This document shows positions 11,606 through 24,679 of a stretch of 64,000 nt of DNA, piece by piece. The notes below the pieces were generated by a model that searched no databases, was not told the origin of the DNA, and saw nothing but the letters and a program-made list of their open reading frames with translations. Within the stretch, counting starts at the first letter, position 1. Each line of letters begins with the position of its first letter. Source of the DNA: Escarpia spicata (lineage: Eukaryota > Annelida > Polychaeta > Sabellida > Siboglinidae). The DNA lies in assembly GCA_963995525.1 (NCBI GenBank), contig OZ023217.1:2014627-2078626 (forward strand), given 5' to 3'. A program made the position numbers and the translations under genes.

Positions 11606-14047
11606 ACCTTTAATGCAGCTACCGAGATTTAATGTTTATGTCATGGCGATACCTATTTTCTCCCAACTAAATACCAAGATTGTCGAGTGTAACTTATTGA
11701 TGAACTAGCCACAGCTATATAGCCATACATACTACTGCACAAGGTACTTAGTGATATAACGCCCCACGACTCGCATAGAAACGAAACACTTTTGCTTAGT
11801 GAATTGTTGATTGTTGAATATATAGGAAACTTCGATGACAAGGCAGTAATTGAACTAAAAATGCCACTTGTCTTCTGTGAAATGAATAAACTATAATACG
11901 AAGAAGCAGGCGGGCAATTTTCTTTGTGAGATCAAAAGAAGATATTTATACACGACTTCTGGGAGATTGCAAATCTGGAACATTAAATACGATGCGGTTG
12001 TTTTAATATTTTAGTAACATTTACATTGAGCGAAACAAAAGCAATTTGTATCCAAACACTTGCTTCATTGTTCCATGGATCTAATGTATACTATCGAACT
12101 GTGAAGTAAGGAAACATCTCTGCTGACTAGGTAGACTGGTGTCGTTGAGGAATTATTCGCCGGTCGGGGCGAGGAAGCGAGCGGTCTCGACATTCGCTCG
12201 AGTTGGCACGAAGGGCAGTCGGTCGGTGTAAATAAGTGATGAACGCGGCTGCCTGACTGCAACTGTGTGATTTTAGTGTGCACCGGCTGTGGTTCCCGGG
12301 AGAACAAACCCATCGCCGACGCCTAGTCGTACTGGGCTGAGTCACGCTACCGTGTCGTCTCACGCAAGCGACCCCCAGTACCCCCGCCGCTCGGGCTCCT
12401 CAATCGACACGCGTGGCTGATTCCGGCCGTCACGCGTCGCCGACTCGACATTTCCTCCGCTTCTGTTTGTGCGAATGCCGCGACGCGCTGAAGGTCAGAG
12501 CACCTAAGCAACCCGGGCAAATCGCGTTCCGTTTTGTGCTCGGATATAACACGCAAAGCCCGACTAGTTTTTGTTTAATGTCAGCTAATGCTATACGACG
12601 TTAACTACGTTGAGTGCATTTCAGTGTTTGACTAGTCTGAATAATGTTCAGTGTCTGTCATAAGAATAACAAAGATTTGTTACAGAAAGAATACATAGGA
12701 AGGCATCTGAGCAAATATCAGGGCTTACATAATTATTAATCATTAAATTAAAACAATTATGATAGATGCATAAACGAATGTGTTTTAACAACACTGGAGA
12801 CGAGGGGATTACCGCGGGATATATATATATATATATATATAAGTTGTACTCGAGTACTATAAACGAATCGAACAAATAATATATATGTTGTTATGCGCTG
12901 TAGGCCTATTAACATTTCGAACAACTGAAGTTAGCCCAAACACCTCTTTACTACAGATTGAACGTCAGAGTATTTGCGAGTAGTTAGTATACTCAAACGA
13001 ACAGTAAATAGTAAATACAGGGAATGTTATGCATCGCTGTTTAACATAATTCTTTAGTATGTAAGGACTGAATAATAATAAAAATAACGTGAATTATAAT
13101 CAATACAAATGAGTAACAAACTTAATAAATAACCCTAAATAACCCACATTGCATAACATTACATAACACTAGTTGGAAGGTGCTTGTAGCTAACAAGTTA
13201 AAAGACACGTAGCTGTGTCGATGTTTAGTATGTATGTTGCTCATACAAGCCACACATACCCCAATTTAAAACACGCCATAGGTCACTTGAAAATTCCACC
13301 ACGCGAGGCTCATTTCAGCCATCACGCACGACCGACTTGGCACATCATCTAAGGAATTCTGCTAAAACCGCGCGAGACTGAAGGTCAGCGGACAGGTGGA
13401 ATGTACACAGGTCGTATACTTGGGTAGCACATGCAACGGCGAACAAACATTTCATGAAAATAGTCCTACTTACCCATGGATCTGGAGTGTGTTCCACCAT
13501 TCAACAATCTAGGTTTCGCCAGATATAATTTGGCATTAGGAGTCACATCAAAATTTCATATCGCCGGTTAATTAATATTTTTTCTTTCAGTGCCACGTGG
13601 TCACGTTGCTACCGAAACGGCAAAATAAATTGAAAGTAGGAATTTACCACCAATGTTACACTTTCTTTTAAACATACAGGCGGTATATAGGTTGTTATTT
13701 GGTAATGTGACCTGGTTAAACAGCGACGTTGCGGGGATAGCTATAACATTATCAATATAAGCTTACATGCATATAGTGTAAACTTTATTAATAAATGTAT
13801 ATATTATTTATAATATGTACAGTATATCTAGCGTGCCAACCGCACGAGTAGTATACACGTTTTCGCCAGTGGTGTTATTTTTAAAGGAACATTAAGCTAA
13901 TATAATTTGTTAATAAAACATCACATCAGTATTTAAGCATGATGATGACTTACAGTCAAGCAATTTTGTCGATATGCGGTGTAGTTGTTTACCAAACTAT
14001 TAGCAACGAACAAGTCCGTGAGCGCGACTCTCTGGTATTTAAACAAG
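11606..14047. other. Unassigned DNA with a CpG-rich patch
   Basis: No gene recognised. The interval 12125-12600 is relatively CpG-rich and non-repetitive and may be regulatory; the flanks are AT-rich. A short (TA)n lies at 12820-12841. Confidence 0.45.
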
Positions 14048-15197
14048 GTGCAGAGTTGTGGAACGGACACTGGAGAAAGGAGACTGAGAGGAGGGAAGGT
14101 GACAGGTGTGAAGGAACAACAAAATGAGAAGAAGGCAGAGGGACGGAGGAAAACTATTCGGCTGAGGAAAAGAAAACGGGTCAGTGGGGATAGATCAACA
14201 GGGGGTCAGGCTGTAGAGAATGGGGAGAGACGCGACAGCGGTACAGGTGGTGAATAGGTAGATACCACAGAGGCAGTTGGTAAGACTGTGAAACAGAAGA
14301 CTGAGAAGAAGACGGATGGAAGAAGACAAGTGTTCAGCAAAAGACAGAAACAAACGTTACAGGCGGGAAGATGACAGGGGAGAAACTGACCGTAGAGAAG
14401 GGTGTAGGATGGGAAAAGGGACGGGAGAAGAGAGAATAAAATGTGATGGGAGGAAAGATGAAGGGATGAAAGGAGGTGAGAGTAAATGTGCTAGAAGAGG
14501 AGATGACAGGAGGAAAGTGGACAAGAGAAAAAGCGACAGGAAAGAATGGAACGGAAGGGAATGTGACAGGAGAGACGACGGCAGGGGGAAGACAACAACC
14601 AGACATATGCAAACCGGAGAAAGAGCTACTCTGAGGCAGTGATTGGGGGAGGCGGGGGGAGGGGGGCATTGAGAAAAGAGAAGGTGTTTATGGGCGCCTC
14701 TATTCTGAGAAAGACATATAAGACACTAAGCGATGGGAAGGACGTCGTTGTTTGTTTTCCGGGGGCTAGGATAGAGCATGTGACTGAAAGGGTAGAGAAG
14801 GTATTGGGGCATGGCAAGGGAGAGTCTATACTAGTACACGTAGGAACACATATTGCAGACAGGGAGGGAACAACTGGGATAGTACAGAAGTATAGACAGT
14901 TAGTGAGGAAGCTAAAGAAGACAAGAGTTTAACAGATTATTCTCTCAGGAATTATGCCAGTAATGGGAGGAAGGGGGACAACATACAGAAACTGCAAGAG
15001 GATGGCGATCAATGCATTAATTGAGCAGATGTGTGAAGAAGAGGGGGGTGGGATTCACATATTTATGGGGATACTTTGTTGGGAGGGAAGATATGTACAT
15101 AAGAGTTGGCCTCCATCTTAGTGGAAAGGGGCAGCAGTATCAGAGAACCTGCTGCGCTCTGTTGACAGTGGGACAGGTTGCATCTATTTAAACTAGA
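14048..15197 (+). pseudogene. CR1 ORF1 remnant with SGNH-esterase-like domain
   Basis: The first part is low-complexity and rich in K, R, E and G, from reiterated gtgacaggagg-like sequence. The second part (from about 14660) reads VFMGASILRKTYKTL, then ILVHVGTHIADREG and QLVRKLKKTRV. CR1 ORF1 proteins are RNA-binding and many carry an esterase-like fold with a GDSI-type nucleophile motif; here that motif reads GASI. A stop after KKTRV and frameshifts beyond it break the frame, though family-like sequence continues to about 15197. No function expected for this copy. Confidence 0.75.
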
Positions 15198-15324
15198 TTC
15201 GCGGGGGGGACTCACAGAGAAGCCTGAAACTGGAGGCATAGATAAAGACAGCACAAATAAATCAGCACAGAACAGTCTGGAAAACTGGTTTGAAGCTGGA
15301 TATAAATGTGTTTGTTTCAATGCA

Positions 15325-17606
15325 AGGAGTATAGTAAAATAAATAAATGAACTAAACATTATGGTAGAAGATATTGACCCTCACATAATAGGTATAAGCG
15401 AATCACGGGACACCACCGATATATTAGATGCCGAATTGGGACTGACAGAATATGTAATGTTTAGGAAAGATAGAATAGGAAGAAGGGGAGGTGGAGTTAT
15501 TTCATATGTTAAAAAATCTATCCAGGCTTATGAAATAAAATTTGAAAAAGAAGCAACTTCCGAAGAAGCTGTTTGGTGTAACATAGTTACAGGACACTCA
15601 ACGTTAACGGTGGGGTTAGTTTATCGAAGTCCAAACATAAGCATACAAGAGAATGAAAAAGTACAAAACGCTATAAGGGGAGGACTGTGTTATTGTGAGG
15701 GATTTTAACCAAGGGCATATGCAATGGAAATCTCTACAGAGTATGGGTAGAGAAGACCACAAGTTTTTTATTTTAATACAATATAGTTTCATTTCTCAAC
15801 ATGTGCTAGAACCAACCAGGGGTGAGAATGTGTTACACATAGTTTTGTCCTCGCAGAATGAATTAGTTGACAATGTCAAGATGTGTGAGCCACTGGGGAG
15901 TAGTGATTACAACCAGATACATTTTACCATCAAAATAAAATCAGAAAAGAATAATAAAAAGCAGTACAGGAGAAATGTCCACAAAGGAAGGTATAAGGAC
16001 ATGAGGAAATATTTAGGAAATATAGACTGGAATAACACACTGAAGAATAAGACAGCAACAGAATGATGGAATATATTAAAGAATGAAATAGAGTGCATCG
16101 TCGATAAATTTGTTCCCTTGAAAAAACAAGGGAAACGGTCCAGAAAGAAATACTTATCGAAAGAAGCCATTAGAAAAATTAAGTACAAACAAATGATGTG
16201 GAAGTCACATAGATGTACTGGAAATGACGAAGACTACAACATCTATAAAGAAGCTCTAAACCAAGCTACAGCTGAAACTAGAAATTCAAAGAGAAGCTAT
16301 GAAAAAAATTTAGCTTGTAATATAAAACATGACAGCAAGAGTTGTTATGCATATGTTCGACGCAAACAGAAATGTCGGTCCTCTAGAAGATAGAGCTGGA
16401 CATATAATATCAGAGGGATTCTTAATGGAAGAAGACCTGAATGAATATCTTAGTTCGGTGTTTACAAGAGAAGATGTTAGTTCACAGCCAATACCAGAGG
16501 CTAAGTTCAAGGGGGCAAAATCAGACTATTTAGGACAGTTAATTGTAATCCCAGAAATGGAAGCTAAGAAAATTAGGGCTATGAAGGATAATAAATCACC
16601 TGGAGTGGATGGGATTCCGCCCAAACTACTATTGGAAATTGTAGAACAAATTAGCATTTCAACTTGTCATTAAACGAGGGAGTGGTTCCTTTAGAATGGA
16701 AAGAAGCAAACATTATACCGTTATTTAAAAATGTTCGAGAAACAAGTCAGACAACAATAGACCAGTGAGTTTAACACCGGTGATTTGCCAATTATTAGAA
16801 AGACTAATTAAAAATCACATGGTGGATTTTCTTGTTAAACAAAACTTGATAAACTCATCTCAACATGGTTTTTTTAAAGCGAGGTCATGCTTAACAAATA
16901 TGTTATGTTTTTGGAAGACATCACTAAGTGGGTAGATGAGGGATCACCAGTTGATATCATCTACTTAGATTTTCAAAAAGCTTTTGACAAAGTGCCACAT
17001 CAAATATTACTGCTTAAACTTGCGGATGATACAAAAGTGTTTAGAAGGATTACAAGTGATGGAGATAGACAGCATTTACAAGATGACCTTGACAGGTTGA
17101 TTAAATGGTCTGATAAGTGACACATGTTGTTAAATTTTGGGAAATGTAAATTCCTCCACACAGGACTTGGGAACGAAGATGTAAAATATACAATGGGGGG
17201 GGGGTACTGTACTAAGTACTACTGTAAAAGAAAAGGAGGAGAGCGACTAAAATGATACAAAAACTGAGGGATCTTAGTTATTAAAATACGCCTAAAAGAA
17301 TGTGGTTTAACAACATTAAAGACCAGGAGATTGAGAGGAGATCAGATAGAAGTGTTTAAAATATTGAATGGTTGTTAAAATATTTATAGATATATTTTTT
17401 CCTCAGTTAAGAAAGATAGAAAGGCTAGAGGACATTAAGTTACATTAGTAAAGGAGCAGTGTAGATTAGATATAAGAAAGTTCTCATTTTCACAAAGGAA
17501 TGTAAATGAATGGAACAGATTATCTGCTGATTGTGTGGGTGCTAGTAGTATGAATATGTTTAAAAATAAAATCGACACATACTTCAGAATGGCGGGATAC
17601 ACGTAA
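15325..17606 (+). pseudogene. CR1 ORF2 remnant (AP-endonuclease and reverse transcriptase)
   Basis: Frames in order cover the endonuclease (15325-15915), a connecting K-rich region (15920-16400), the RT fingers and palm (16400-17120) and the C-terminus down to a stop at about 17606. Frameshifts or stops occur near 15700, 16066, 16390, 16673 and 17120. An internal deletion at about 17020 joins the KVPHQ region to ADDTKVF, removing the PQGS-type motif. The copy resembles 22740-23765 and 29564-30255 closely in its C-terminal third, where it too has lost a block between the GGGTVLST-like segment and the RATKM segment (about 17215-17250). Confidence 0.85.
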
Positions 17607-17704
17607 ATAAAAGGGTTGGACTCTCGATAAGCCAAAGGGCTTCCTTGTCCACCTGCCAACTTGAGTTAATTTTCTGGGTGGCAATCTTGTTAAATCTTGT
17701 TAAA

Positions 17705-18215
17705 GGACAACAGCTGGCAATTGAAGAACAACTCGCACGATTATTCTTTCACTCGAGGAGTATTTACTAGTGTATTTACGCAGCAGTTGTTATAGAATAC
17801 AATCTAGCCCATATTTCGAAAATCATAAGTCTTGAAAGCGACGAAAATTCAATTGCGGGTTGATGGTACTCTAGTTTAGGAAGGAACAACACCCACATAC
17901 ACAACAAGCTATTTGAGGGTTTGTCTTAAATCGGTTGCCAACGGAAACATTGCCATTAATGTTGTTTATGATTACCGGTAGGTATTTAAAGATCGAAATG
18001 TTTGCAAATGTATCGCACACAATTAAGACACTTTTTTATGCAACTTTTAAAATTCTTGATAATTTCTCTGAGATAATATACACGCACACGAGCCCCCACG
18101 TCCCCCCCACACACCATAGCCTGTTTTGATTAAACAATTATACTAAAACTTTAGGTATAATACTTTTAGCATAGACAAGCTGAGCTTTGCAATATCAACA
18201 TGTGTCTTTCTTAAA
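17705..18215. other. Unassigned intronic DNA
   Basis: AT-rich; no gene or element recognised. Confidence 0.5.
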
Positions 18216-18640
18216 CTACAACTTAAAACTCCCCCTCGCCGCTCGCCCCGTCACTTGAATCCGGCTTAACCTTTTCGATCTAGCAGAGCGTTCTGCAATG
18301 AGGTAGCCTGTGCGTGCCGCGACTGAAGTCCCGCGATGAAGTGCACTCGCACGGCTGAGCGCCGTTGTTGAGCCGTAGTTCGCGTGTCCTCGACGGCGGC
18401 GGGCCATGGCTGCGAGGCTTACCAGTCTGTCGCTCCCTCAAAGCACCGACCGAGCCTACGTGGACCAGGAATTACTTTTGCAATGCATCGCTCACTTGGT
18501 CTCAATGTGCCAGCGATTATTGCAATGGTTCACCAATGATCGCAGTGCGCCATGCGGACTTGTATAGCGCTTTGAACAGCTATCAGGACGTCGTTGGGAT
18601 GGGATTAAATTATTCCTGGTAATAAATAAATAAATATAAA
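18216..18640. other. CpG-rich segment ending in a possible retroelement tail
   Basis: 18216-18450 is relatively CpG-rich without a credible ORF. At 18565-18640 tatagcgctttgaacagcta followed by an AAAT-type run resembles the agcgctttgagcag tail at 10690, suggesting a degraded SINE/LINE 3' end. Weak evidence. Confidence 0.3.
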
Positions 18641-18741
18641 TATTTCATGTATGTTTTAGGCACACAATACTTTGCAGGCCAGAACAGTAATTACAAAGTT
18701 GTTCCTAATACCAGCGGTCTGACTGTAGCGAGAATCCACTG

Positions 18742-18783
<42 letters not shown>

Positions 18784-20442
18784 TAGTTACATTCCGACCG
18801 GGTGCTATAGCAGCTGGTGCGTAGCGGCGACGGGACATTCTGACCTCAGACCTAGCAGTGTTAGCCCCATGCAAGACGTCCTCGTGAGCACTTTAACCTG
18901 GAACTCCGTTTAATTGAAGCGATTTTGCTACGTTGCCGTGATGCTGGAAATGGAGTTTGCCTGTCGCTGGGTCATTACGACGTGTTTAACGCAGTGAACG
19001 AAGAGGTCGCTATTTTAGGCTGGAAGAGAAAACCGCATAGCCTTGGGCGACACTGAGAGCGTAGCGAGAACAAAAGCAACCGAGCGCCCAGTGGCTCTGC
19101 ATTTGGTTAAATAAGAAAGGGCGGAACAACACCCACTGTCTTTTAAAGACTGTTGTTCTTGTAACTTTTATTTTTAACTGGCCGTTGAACTCTTAGGAAT
19201 TACTGAACATAATTTGTTTAGTTATTGTTTCAGAGCGTAATTACTGCTCGTACAAAAATCTTCTTTAGCCTTACTCGGCGTTATTTGAGAGTTAAGCGAT
19301 ACTAACTGCCTTTAACAATCTTGGTTTTTTCGCACACAGACTAAATTTCATCGAAAATGCAACGAACAAATACGTTCTTCCAACGTCAGAATTTCTACAC
19401 TAACCGAACAACTGAATTCACGACCTTTCACGTGACTCAGTAACAACACACACGTTGGAGACGAACCCGCTCTGACCGCCAGGCGACTTTTAATCAACCG
19501 CACTCGTCGTCTTCGTAAACGTGAGAACAACCGCATCAGCTAAAGAAAGATAAGACGAGAACTACGAGAAGACACTAGCGCTAGACGGTTGTGTGAGGTA
19601 GCGATATTTACAGCGCGCCAGTAATTCCTAGCCTTACATGCCCCTTTACGATTCGATTTTGTTTGGTCCGTCTCGTTTCTGAAGGACTGATCCTGTCTAT
19701 ATTCCATTGCGATACGTTAAATCATTTGTATACACATTTAGGCCTATTATTTAGTTTTGTGTGTGACACTATCCTGCAAACTATTATGATATTTTGACCG
19801 GATCCGCGCAAAATTCAGCGAAAACGATATATAAATAAAAACCTCGGCTCAATTCGGGGTTAAACGCGAGTGCACAAAGCAGAATTAATCATGGTTATTA
19901 TGGTGCGGTCGCGTATAGAAGAATGTCGCAGTCCATTCTAGTGTGATCAAATATACGAGATCAGACACTAAAGTGTCGTCTGAATATTTAAATTAATTGC
20001 AACACATTGACGCAAAACACAGGCGCGCCCCGCGGTACTCAGCATAGGTAATAAGAGAAATAGACGGATAAAGACAGACCGATGCAAACGTTCAATAATT
20101 GATTAATTTATTTAGCCGCTTTTGTTATTTATAAGCTGTCAAACAAATTGGTATGATAATCAGTGTATTCGCATGCAACAGATACCGGTGAATCTAAGTA
20201 TTCTAGCTTAGGCGAGATCGGAGTGCAGTCATCACGCTGTACTATAAGGCGTGTTAATTAATCCGTAATATACGGGCCGCAGAGGCATGTTAGCTGTATA
20301 CAGCTTGAATGGATCTAAGTTTTGATATTATGAAAATAATTTATCATATTGAAACAAGTATTCTGTTATTAATGTTGTTGTTTTTATTATTATTATTATT
20401 ATTGTCGCCGTTTTCATCCCGTCTTAAGATGTTGTCACAGCC
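18641..20442. other. Unassigned intronic DNA
   Basis: A short (TA)n with (AC)n at 18745-18782 is the only repeat noted. No gene or known element recognised in the remainder. Confidence 0.5.
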
Positions 20443-20510
20443 TCTCTCTCTCTCTCTCTGTCTCTGTCTCTGTCTCTGTCTCTGTCTCTGTCTCTGTCTC
20501 TGTCTCTGTC

Positions 20511-20542
<32 letters not shown>
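20443..20542 (+). repeat. (CTCTGT)n / (CT)n microsatellite at gap edge
   Basis: Pure CT and CTCTGT repeats run straight into the N block, so the gap is most likely caused by the repeat and its true length is unknown. Confidence 0.95.
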
Positions 20543-20742
20543 NNNNNNNNNNNNNNNNNNNNNNNNNNNNNNNNNNNNNNNNNNNNNNNNNNNNNNNNNN
20601 NNNNNNNNNNNNNNNNNNNNNNNNNNNNNNNNNNNNNNNNNNNNNNNNNNNNNNNNNNNNNNNNNNNNNNNNNNNNNNNNNNNNNNNNNNNNNNNNNNNN
20701 NNNNNNNNNNNNNNNNNNNNNNNNNNNNNNNNNNNNNNNNNN
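20543..20742. other. Assembly gap (200 N)
   Basis: Exactly 200 N bases. The round number suggests a placeholder rather than a measured length. Frames crossing it are meaningless. Confidence 0.99.
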
Positions 20743-21200
20743 GGCGTGAGTCGGTAGTTCCCACGTCACGGCGCTGCTTCGTTTGTACCTGACGACGACG
20801 ACGACGATACTGCAAGTCGATAACTGCAGTTGCATAATTAGCAGTATCGTCAACAGCAGCGGTAACAGTTGGCAGTATCGTCGACAGCAACGGTGATATT
20901 ACTGGCATAACAGGGTGGCGGCAGAAGCAGCAACAACAGCAGCAGTTACAGCAACAACAGCTGCAACACCAACCACTATCGGTCTGTTTCTTGGTCTGTT
21001 CAGCAATTGACACAAAAATCAAAAACAATAGCAACAGCATTATTGAAAGCAGCAGACGCTGCAAGACGTAATCACATCAGCCGCTACGACAACAACAAAT
21101 GTAGAAATGAGACAATAACAGACGAGATGACAACTGCAGTAACAGAACCGATCAAATAACACCAGTTGTGGTCAAAATGGCCACAGAAACAATACTTGCT
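20743..21200. other. CAG/CAA/GAC-rich low-complexity sequence
   Basis: Trinucleotide-rich sequence with a repeated gcagtatcgtc.acagca motif (about 20840-20895). It resembles decayed (CAA/CAG)n. No gene. Confidence 0.6.
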
Positions 21201-21465
21201 TATCAGTGCATATTTTTTTGGTTGTTGTGAATACCTGTTGTTGCTATTGTTGCTTCCAATATTGGTGTTGTTGTTGCTGTATTTGTGTTTGTTGATGAGT
21301 GTGTAACGGGCTTGTGGTTGTGTCTATAAGAAAGGTATATATATATACATGCACACATACATACATACATACATACATGCATGCATGCATGCATACATAC
21401 ATACATACATACATACATACATACATACATACATACACACACACATACATACATTCATACATAGC
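21201..21465. repeat. (GTT)n-like run and (CATA)n/(CATG)n microsatellite
   Basis: gttgttgctattgttgct-like sequence at 21219-21290, then tetranucleotide cata/catg repeats at 21346-21462. Confidence 0.9.
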
Positions 21466-22310
21466 GTAGCGTTCTTGTCTAAGCAACAAATTATGTTTGC
21501 GATTTATTAGAAAAATATCAAACCCGGACGCACAAACACCTTCATCACCCACAGTTCTGCACCCGAAATCAACAACGGCATCAACAACAGTAGTACACTT
21601 GTAGTCACCGCGGTCGCGATCGCCCTACGCCCGCCTTCCGGGAGTCGATCACCTGTCCACCGCCGGAAATACAGTTTATTGGCTGTGTGTCGTTTCTTAC
21701 GCCGCTGACGGATGTCGCAACAAAGGAACGAGAAAACAATGCCTACTCGTCGAGTGGTCGTCGATAGCCATATATCCGGCGCCGCATTAAATTTTAATAA
21801 GTTGACACATTGATATTATTTAAGTCCAATTTGTAGGCCGTCGAAGCGCCGAGCGTATTTATGGTGTGGTCGCTCTTGCGCGACGCTCATAGCCATTAAG
21901 ATGGCTAATGCGCTCGACAACTACGTGGGTATAACGCATCAGCCTCACGCCCGTTATGTGCACGGCGGTTCCTGACGCCGTATTGCGGCAGTTTCCGCTC
22001 GCCGTCCCATTTATTACTCCGATTATCGCCCGGGGAGGACTTTCGCGTAATGACCCATCATTTAGCAAGGATGACTGCATTAGTAATTGCTGTTTGATGT
22101 TGATGGCTGTTGGCTATACACCGTGGCGTGTATATTGTGGCGTTTACATGTTGTTTCCATATTGGTTTTTATTTTATAATTGAACATCTTTATGGTTGTG
22201 TATATTACTAGCCATAAAACTTAACCTCATGAAAAGACAAACTCGGAAACCAATATATTCTTCTAAACATTATTGTTCGATGTTTCTTTACAGACGTTGC
22301 TGAGAGACTG
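21466..22310. other. CpG-rich non-repetitive segment
   Basis: 21600-22075 is relatively G+C- and CpG-rich, without internal repeats or credible ORFs, and stands out from its simple-repeat neighbours. It includes homeodomain-type TAAT cores and cccggggagg. It is a candidate regulatory element; nothing more is shown by the sequence. Confidence 0.4.
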
Positions 22311-22355
22311 CTGTCTGCCTGCCTGCCTGCCTGCCTGTCTGCCTGCCTGCCTGCG

Positions 22356-22409
<54 letters not shown>

Positions 22410-22412
22410 CAT

Positions 22413-22472
<60 letters not shown>

Positions 22473-22735
22473 GTGTGTGTGTATATGTGTGTGCCCTCCC
22501 TCCCTCCCTCCCTCCCTCCCTCCCTCCCTCCCTCCCTCCCTCCCTCCCTCCCTCCCTCCCTCCCTCCCTCCCTCCCTCCCTCCCTCCCTCCCTCCCTCCC
22601 TCCCTCCCTCCATGCCTCCCTCTCTCTCCCCGCTCTCTCTCCGTCTCTTTTTGCTCGTCTTTCCCCCTCCCTGTCTCTCTATCGCTGTCCCCTTTCCTTC
22701 CTACCTTGTTAAATCCATTCAAAATAACCAGCATG
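22311..22735. repeat. Composite microsatellite (CTGC)n(TA)n(CA)n(CCCT)n
   Basis: Abrupt succession of (CTGC)n 22311-22353, (TA)n/(CA)n blocks 22355-22492, and a nearly perfect (CCCT)n 22493-22612, then CT-rich sequence. It abuts the 3' end of CR1 copy B. Long frames reading PPSLPPSL are artefacts. Confidence 0.95.
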
Positions 22736-22739
22736 AGCT

Positions 22740-23765
22740 TAACGCACTAGATTTAACAAGATTTAACAAGATTGCCATCCAGAAAATTAACTCTAGATGG
22801 CAGGTGGACAAGGAAGCCTTTTGGCTTATCGAGAGTCCAATACTTTTTATCTACGAGTATCCCGCCCTTTTAAGGTATGTGTCGATTTTATTTTTAAACA
22901 TATTCACGCTACTAGCACCAACACAATCAGGAGATAATATGTTCCAATCATTTACAGTCCTTTGTGAGAATGAGAACCTTCTTATATCTAATCTACACTG
23001 CGCCCTTACTAATGTAACGTCATGTCCTCTGGTCCTTCTATCTTTCTGAATTGAGAAAAAAATATGTCTATCAATATTTTCATAATCATTCAATATTGTA
23101 AACACTTCTGTCTGATCTCCTCTCAATCTGCTGGTCTCTAGTGTTGTTAAACCACATTATTAGGCGTATTTCGTAACTAAGATGCCTCAGTGTTGATATC
23201 ATTTTAGTTGCTCTCCTCTGTACTCTTTCTAGCATATCTATGTCCTTCCTGCGATATGGCATCCACGCTTGAATACAATATTCTAAATAAGGCCTAACTA
23301 TTGTTTTGTACAGCGGTATTATTAGCTCTTTTTCCTTATACATTATGTTTCGTCTAATTAATCCAAGGATTTGATTTCCCTTTGAAGCGGCAAAACCGCA
23401 CTGCTCTGAAACCTTCATATCAGCACTAATGGTTAAACCTAAGTCATTTTCTTTCACAGTAGTACTTAGTACAGAACCTCCCAATGTATACTGTACATCT
23501 TCGTTCCCATGTCCTGTGTGGAGGCATTTACATTTCCCATCTTGTAAATGCTGTCTATCTTCATCACGTTTAATCCTTCTAAACAATTTTGTATCATCCG
23601 CAAATTTCAACACATTGCTTGTTATACCATCATACAAATCGTTGATATATATATTAAGAATAATATAGGTCCCCTCCTTGTTAAGCATGATCTCGCTTTT
23701 AGAAACCCATGTTGAGATGGGTTTAACAAGAAAATCCACCATGTGATCTTTAATTAGTTAATTCC
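22740..23765 (-). mobile_element. CR1-type retrotransposon, copy B (3' part, RT C-terminus)
   Basis: Minus-strand 3' fragment of the same family as 14048-17704. It carries the 3' tail (tttaacaagatttaacaaga in + orientation), an RT C-terminus (ADMKVSEQCGFAASKGNQIL, IVRPYLEYCIQAW, RRATKMI) and an upstream FADDTKLF motif. An internal deletion joins the HMVDFLVK region to the GP.ILNIYINDL region, so RT motif A and most of motif B are missing. One frame stays open from about 23742 to 23086; a frameshift near 23126 then carries the reading into a second frame (to 22851) that ends in [10 protein letters not shown]. It is truncated at about 23765. Confidence 0.9.
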
Positions 23766-24679
23766 TGTGATAGACTTTGATATCAGATATGTCTTCCCGA
23801 GATCAGCGTACCACAGAACACAAAAGAAACGAAACAGCCCCCAAACTGTATTTGGTCAATCGGGATGCACACGCGATGGTATGATGACACGTTTCCAATG
23901 TTGCCATAGACGCTGCCCCAATTTGTCCAGCCTGCCAATGTTGTGGTCAGCCGATCATTACAAATGTACTAATCTAACACTTCGAGCAATGCACATTATG
24001 CGATGTCGTGAATATTTCACGAATCCTGCGAACGGCACGCTTTAGCGGTGTTAAATATACCATATATGTCGCCGCACTGATCAGGCCGTCCTCGCTATAC
24101 TCTTGATGAGTGCGCGTGGTCAACAAACTAAATATCGGACAGATGGGGCGAGACAGCGGTGACGAGAACATCACCCGTCTAACTCACACATTATGAGAGC
24201 GGAGCGCCCATGCGAACTGTCGCATACTGCACGCGACGGTAATTCGAATACACATCTGAGGAGACCGTGAGATCGCTTTGATGCGCATCGCCTTTACAAA
24301 GGGACGGCCACAGTACGGTGTATGTCATCGTTCCAGTGTTGCGTAAATACCCTACAAATGGAACAGCTTCTGCGCATGCGTCAAACAATATTGCACGTTT
24401 TCGGCAACAACGGCACCGTTTTATTACCTTTGGGTTGTAACTTAATACGCACATCATATAGTAGATGTATCCAGTGGACCGTGACGTAGAAATATCCTAT
24501 GAAGAGAACAGCAACACACGGTTAATATAACTACTTATTTTTAATAACAAACACATAAATGATATGTTGTATATTAATGTAATATTTTATATAATTGCGC
24601 ATTTGAATTGTATGTATGCATACGTTTTTTTTTGCAAAATTAGGCTGAAACGTGACAGTATATAAATAAACGTTAATAA
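23766..24679. other. Unassigned intronic DNA
   Basis: Moderate GC content with many CpG between 23840 and 24450. No gene or repeat family recognised. Confidence 0.45.

Larger units (their letters stand above)
14048..17704 (+). mobile_element. CR1-type non-LTR retrotransposon, copy A (two ORFs, decayed)
   Basis: The most complete copy of this family. A purine-rich ORF1 (to about 15197) ends with an SGNH-esterase-like segment; ORF2 encodes endonuclease and reverse transcriptase. In ORF2 the endonuclease landmarks FNARSI, IIGISES, RRGGGVISY, RDFNQGHMQW and SSDYN are readable around 15325-15915, and RT motifs KSPGVDGIPPKLL and IIYLDFQKAFDKVPHQ around 16590-17010. The copy is dead: ORF2 is split over several frames with stops, the endonuclease SDH motif reads SDY, and the RT jumps from motif A directly to a LADDTKVF motif C at about 17020, so motif B is gone. 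The 3' end is the family's tail gcaatcttgttaaatcttgt. The 5' end appears truncated within ORF1. Confidence 0.9.

Noticed and set aside
22273..23049. 258-codon frame across 22273-23049
   Set aside because: Composed of microsatellite translations and the antisense of a CR1 fragment.
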